Both the position numbers and the translations under genes were made by a program. 7,185 nt of DNA, taken from Rhizobiaceae bacterium UBA1291. Its GTDB lineage: Bacteria; Pseudomonadota; Alphaproteobacteria; Rhizobiales; Rhizobiaceae. The stretch is taken from positions 5,577-12,761 of the forward strand of contig DBUL01000009.1 of assembly GCA_002307905.1 (NCBI GenBank), written 5' to 3'. The stretch's first letter is position 1. The number at the start of each line of letters is the position of its first letter. Below the pieces are notes generated by a model. That model saw only the letters and a program-made list of their open reading frames with translations, had not been told where the DNA came from and did not search any database. This document shows, one piece after another, positions 6,164-7,185 of the stretch.

Positions 6164-7078
6164 TCACCCTCCAGCCTGTTGTCTGGCGAGCAGCGCCCGT
6201 CCAGCACGCGACATGTTCTGCCGGCCGAGCGTGCTGCTGATCCAGGCTCCCGTTTCGGCAACCGCCGCCAGATCGACCCCTGTCGAAATGCCCAGGCCGT
6301 GCAGCAGGTAGAGCACGTCCTCCGTGGCGACATTGCCGGTGGCGCCCGGCGCATAGGGGCAGCCGCCGAGGCCTGCGACCGAACTGTCGAAGACGGAAAT
6401 GCCCTCTTGGAGGCTCGCCAGCACATTGGCAACGCCCTGGCCGTAAGTGTCATGGAAATGCATGGCGATCCTCTCACGCGGCAGATCGGCCGCAACCCGG
6501 CCGATGATGCTGCGGATCTGCGTTGCCGTGCCAACCCCGATCGTGTCGCCGAGCGACAGTTCATAGCAACCCATGGCGATCAGTTCGCTCGCCATGGCCT
6601 CGACCTCGGCGGGCGGCACGTCGCCGTCAAAGGGGCAGCCGGCAATGCAGGAGATATAGCCGCGGACCTCGATGCCTTGGGCGATGGCGAGATCGAAGAC
6701 GTCGCGGAGTCGGGAGAGGCTTTCCGCCCGGGAGCATCCGAGGTTCTTCCGGCTGAAGCCTTCCGATGCGGAAACGAAGACCGCGATCTCCTGCACGTCG
6801 GCCGCAATCGCCGCCTCCATCCCCTTGAGGTTGGGCACCAGGGCTGGATAGGAGGTGCCGGATCGCCTCGACAACCTGCGGAATACGTCATCAGACGCCG
6901 CCATCTGCGGCACCCATTTCGGTGCGACGAAAGAACCCGCCTCCACGGCGGGCAGTCCGGCGGAGGCCAGTCGTTCAACGAGTTCGACCTTTACGCCGAC
7001 AGGCACTTGAACGCTCTCGTTTTGCAGCCCGTCACGGGGGCCGACCTCGACGATCTTGACCCTTTGCGGCATCTCCAT
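6164..7078 (-). CDS. mvaB: Hydroxymethylglutaryl-CoA lyase
   Basis: This 304-residue TIM-barrel enzyme of the HMGL-like (DRE-TIM) family splits HMG-CoA into acetyl-CoA and acetoacetate, the last step of leucine degradation. Diagnostic segments are VEVGPRDGLQNE (10-21) with the catalytic Arg15 and metal-binding Asp16, SFVAPKWVPQMA (49-60), MHFHDTYGQ with metal ligands His207 and His209, and the signature loop GLGGCPYAPGATGN with catalytic Cys240 and Asn249. All expected active-site residues are present and the length is typical. ATG at 7078 is chosen: it follows the TGA of the upstream carboxylase gene by 1 nt and has GGAG about 10 nt upstream. A TTG at 7099 would give seven extra, unconserved residues and overlap the previous gene. 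The hydratase follows after 3 nt, so the three genes are one transcription unit. The enzyme is cytosolic with no targeting signal. Confidence 0.95.
   Translation of the reverse strand: MEMPQRVKIVEVGPRDGLQNESVQVPVGVKVELVERLASAGLPAVEAGSFVAPKWVPQMAASDDVFRRLSRRSGTSYPALVPNLKGMEAAIAADVQEIAVFVSASEGFSRKNLGCSRAESLSRLRDVFDLAIAQGIEVRGYISCIAGCPFDGDVPPAEVEAMASELIAMGCYELSLGDTIGVGTATQIRSIIGRVAADLPRERIAMHFHDTYGQGVANVLASLQEGISVFDSSVAGLGGCPYAPGATGNVATEDVLYLLHGLGISTGVDLAAVAETGAWISSTLGRQNMSRAGRALLARQQAGG
6167..6172 (-). promoter_or_regulatory. Strong Shine-Dalgarno of the hydratase gene
   Basis: GGAGGG on the minus strand ends 6 nt before the ATG at 6160 and is formed by the last two Gly codons of the HMG-CoA lyase gene, just before its TGA. 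This fixes the hydratase start and implies translational coupling between the two genes. Confidence 0.75.
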
Positions 7079-7079
7079 G

Positions 7080-7185
7080 TCAGTCGGTCTCCGGCTCAAA
7101 ATCGACCAGCACGATGCCTGCCTCGACCATCGCGCCTTCCTCGCAATTCAGCGACATGACCAGACCGGCCATCGGCGCGCGGATC
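7080..7185 (-). CDS. C-terminal end of a biotin-carrying acyl-CoA carboxylase subunit, probably methylcrotonyl-CoA carboxylase alpha; truncated by the window edge
   Basis: Only the last 34 codons and the TGA are inside the window. They read IRAPMAGLVMSLNCEEG, then a valine-rich strand, and end DFEPETD. This matches the second half of a biotinyl domain, the part after the biotin-lysine turn; the EAMKM-type motif itself should lie a few codons beyond the right edge. The biotin carboxylase/carrier subunit of methylcrotonyl-CoA carboxylase carboxylates 3-methylcrotonyl-CoA, feeding the hydratase and HMG-CoA lyase encoded directly downstream. Identity rests on the short domain piece plus the operon context; another biotin-dependent carboxylase, such as a propionyl- or geranyl-CoA carboxylase subunit, cannot be excluded. 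Confidence 0.65.
   Translation of the reverse strand, partial: IRAPMAGLVMSLNCEEGAMVEAGIVLVDFEPETD

Noticed and set aside
7097..7099. TTG start for HMG-CoA lyase
   Set aside because: It would overlap the carboxylase gene; ATG 7078 has better spacing and matches the usual N-terminus.
6041..7159. Long plus-strand open frame (372 codons) opposite the HMG-CoA lyase gene
   Set aside because: It lies antisense to well-conserved coding sequence; its translation has no recognisable domain and has the Arg/Gly/Ala-rich composition expected of a GC-rich shadow frame.

Overview
The window looks like chromosome or megaplasmid DNA of an alphaproteobacterium, most likely of the Rhizobiaceae (Sinorhizobium/Rhizobium type). 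The grounds are high GC content, dense coding, frequent GTG starts, and recognisable protein families in a familiar neighbourhood. The genus is an inference from protein style; no rRNA or other marker gene is present.

Left part (1-2784, + strand): two tightly linked carbohydrate-active genes. The first is cut by the left window edge. It carries the end of a GT-B type glycosyltransferase (GT4-like) fused to a large, probably (alpha/alpha)6-type helical domain. The second starts inside the last codons of the first (8-nt overlap) and encodes a GH130-family beta-mannoside phosphorylase/glycosidase of 451 residues. A G7 run and a short GC hairpin lie just before the junction. Together they suggest a small oligosaccharide or glycoconjugate synthesis-and-turnover unit of unknown substrate.

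Middle part (2872-5190, - strand, convergent with the first pair): one large cytosolic signalling protein with PAS, GAF, GGDEF and EAL domains, that is, a cyclic-di-GMP synthase/phosphodiesterase with both catalytic signatures intact but no RxxD feedback site. A 199-bp leader (5191-5389) separates it from the next gene upstream. That leader holds a weak promoter candidate, an 8-bp direct repeat, and an inverted repeat that ends on the annotated start codon. A perfect 8-bp inverted repeat lies between the two convergent 3' ends.

Right part (5390-7185, - strand): the downstream end of a leucine/isovalerate degradation operon, read right to left. It holds the C-terminal end of a biotin-carrying carboxylase subunit (probably methylcrotonyl-CoA carboxylase alpha), then HMG-CoA lyase (mvaB), then an enoyl-CoA hydratase-family protein (probably the methylglutaconyl-CoA hydratase). 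The gaps are 1 nt and 3 nt. These three steps convert methylcrotonyl-CoA to methylglutaconyl-CoA, then HMG-CoA, then acetyl-CoA plus acetoacetate. No RNA genes, insertion sequences or CRISPR arrays are visible. The least explained material is the glycosyltransferase fusion/GH130 pair.
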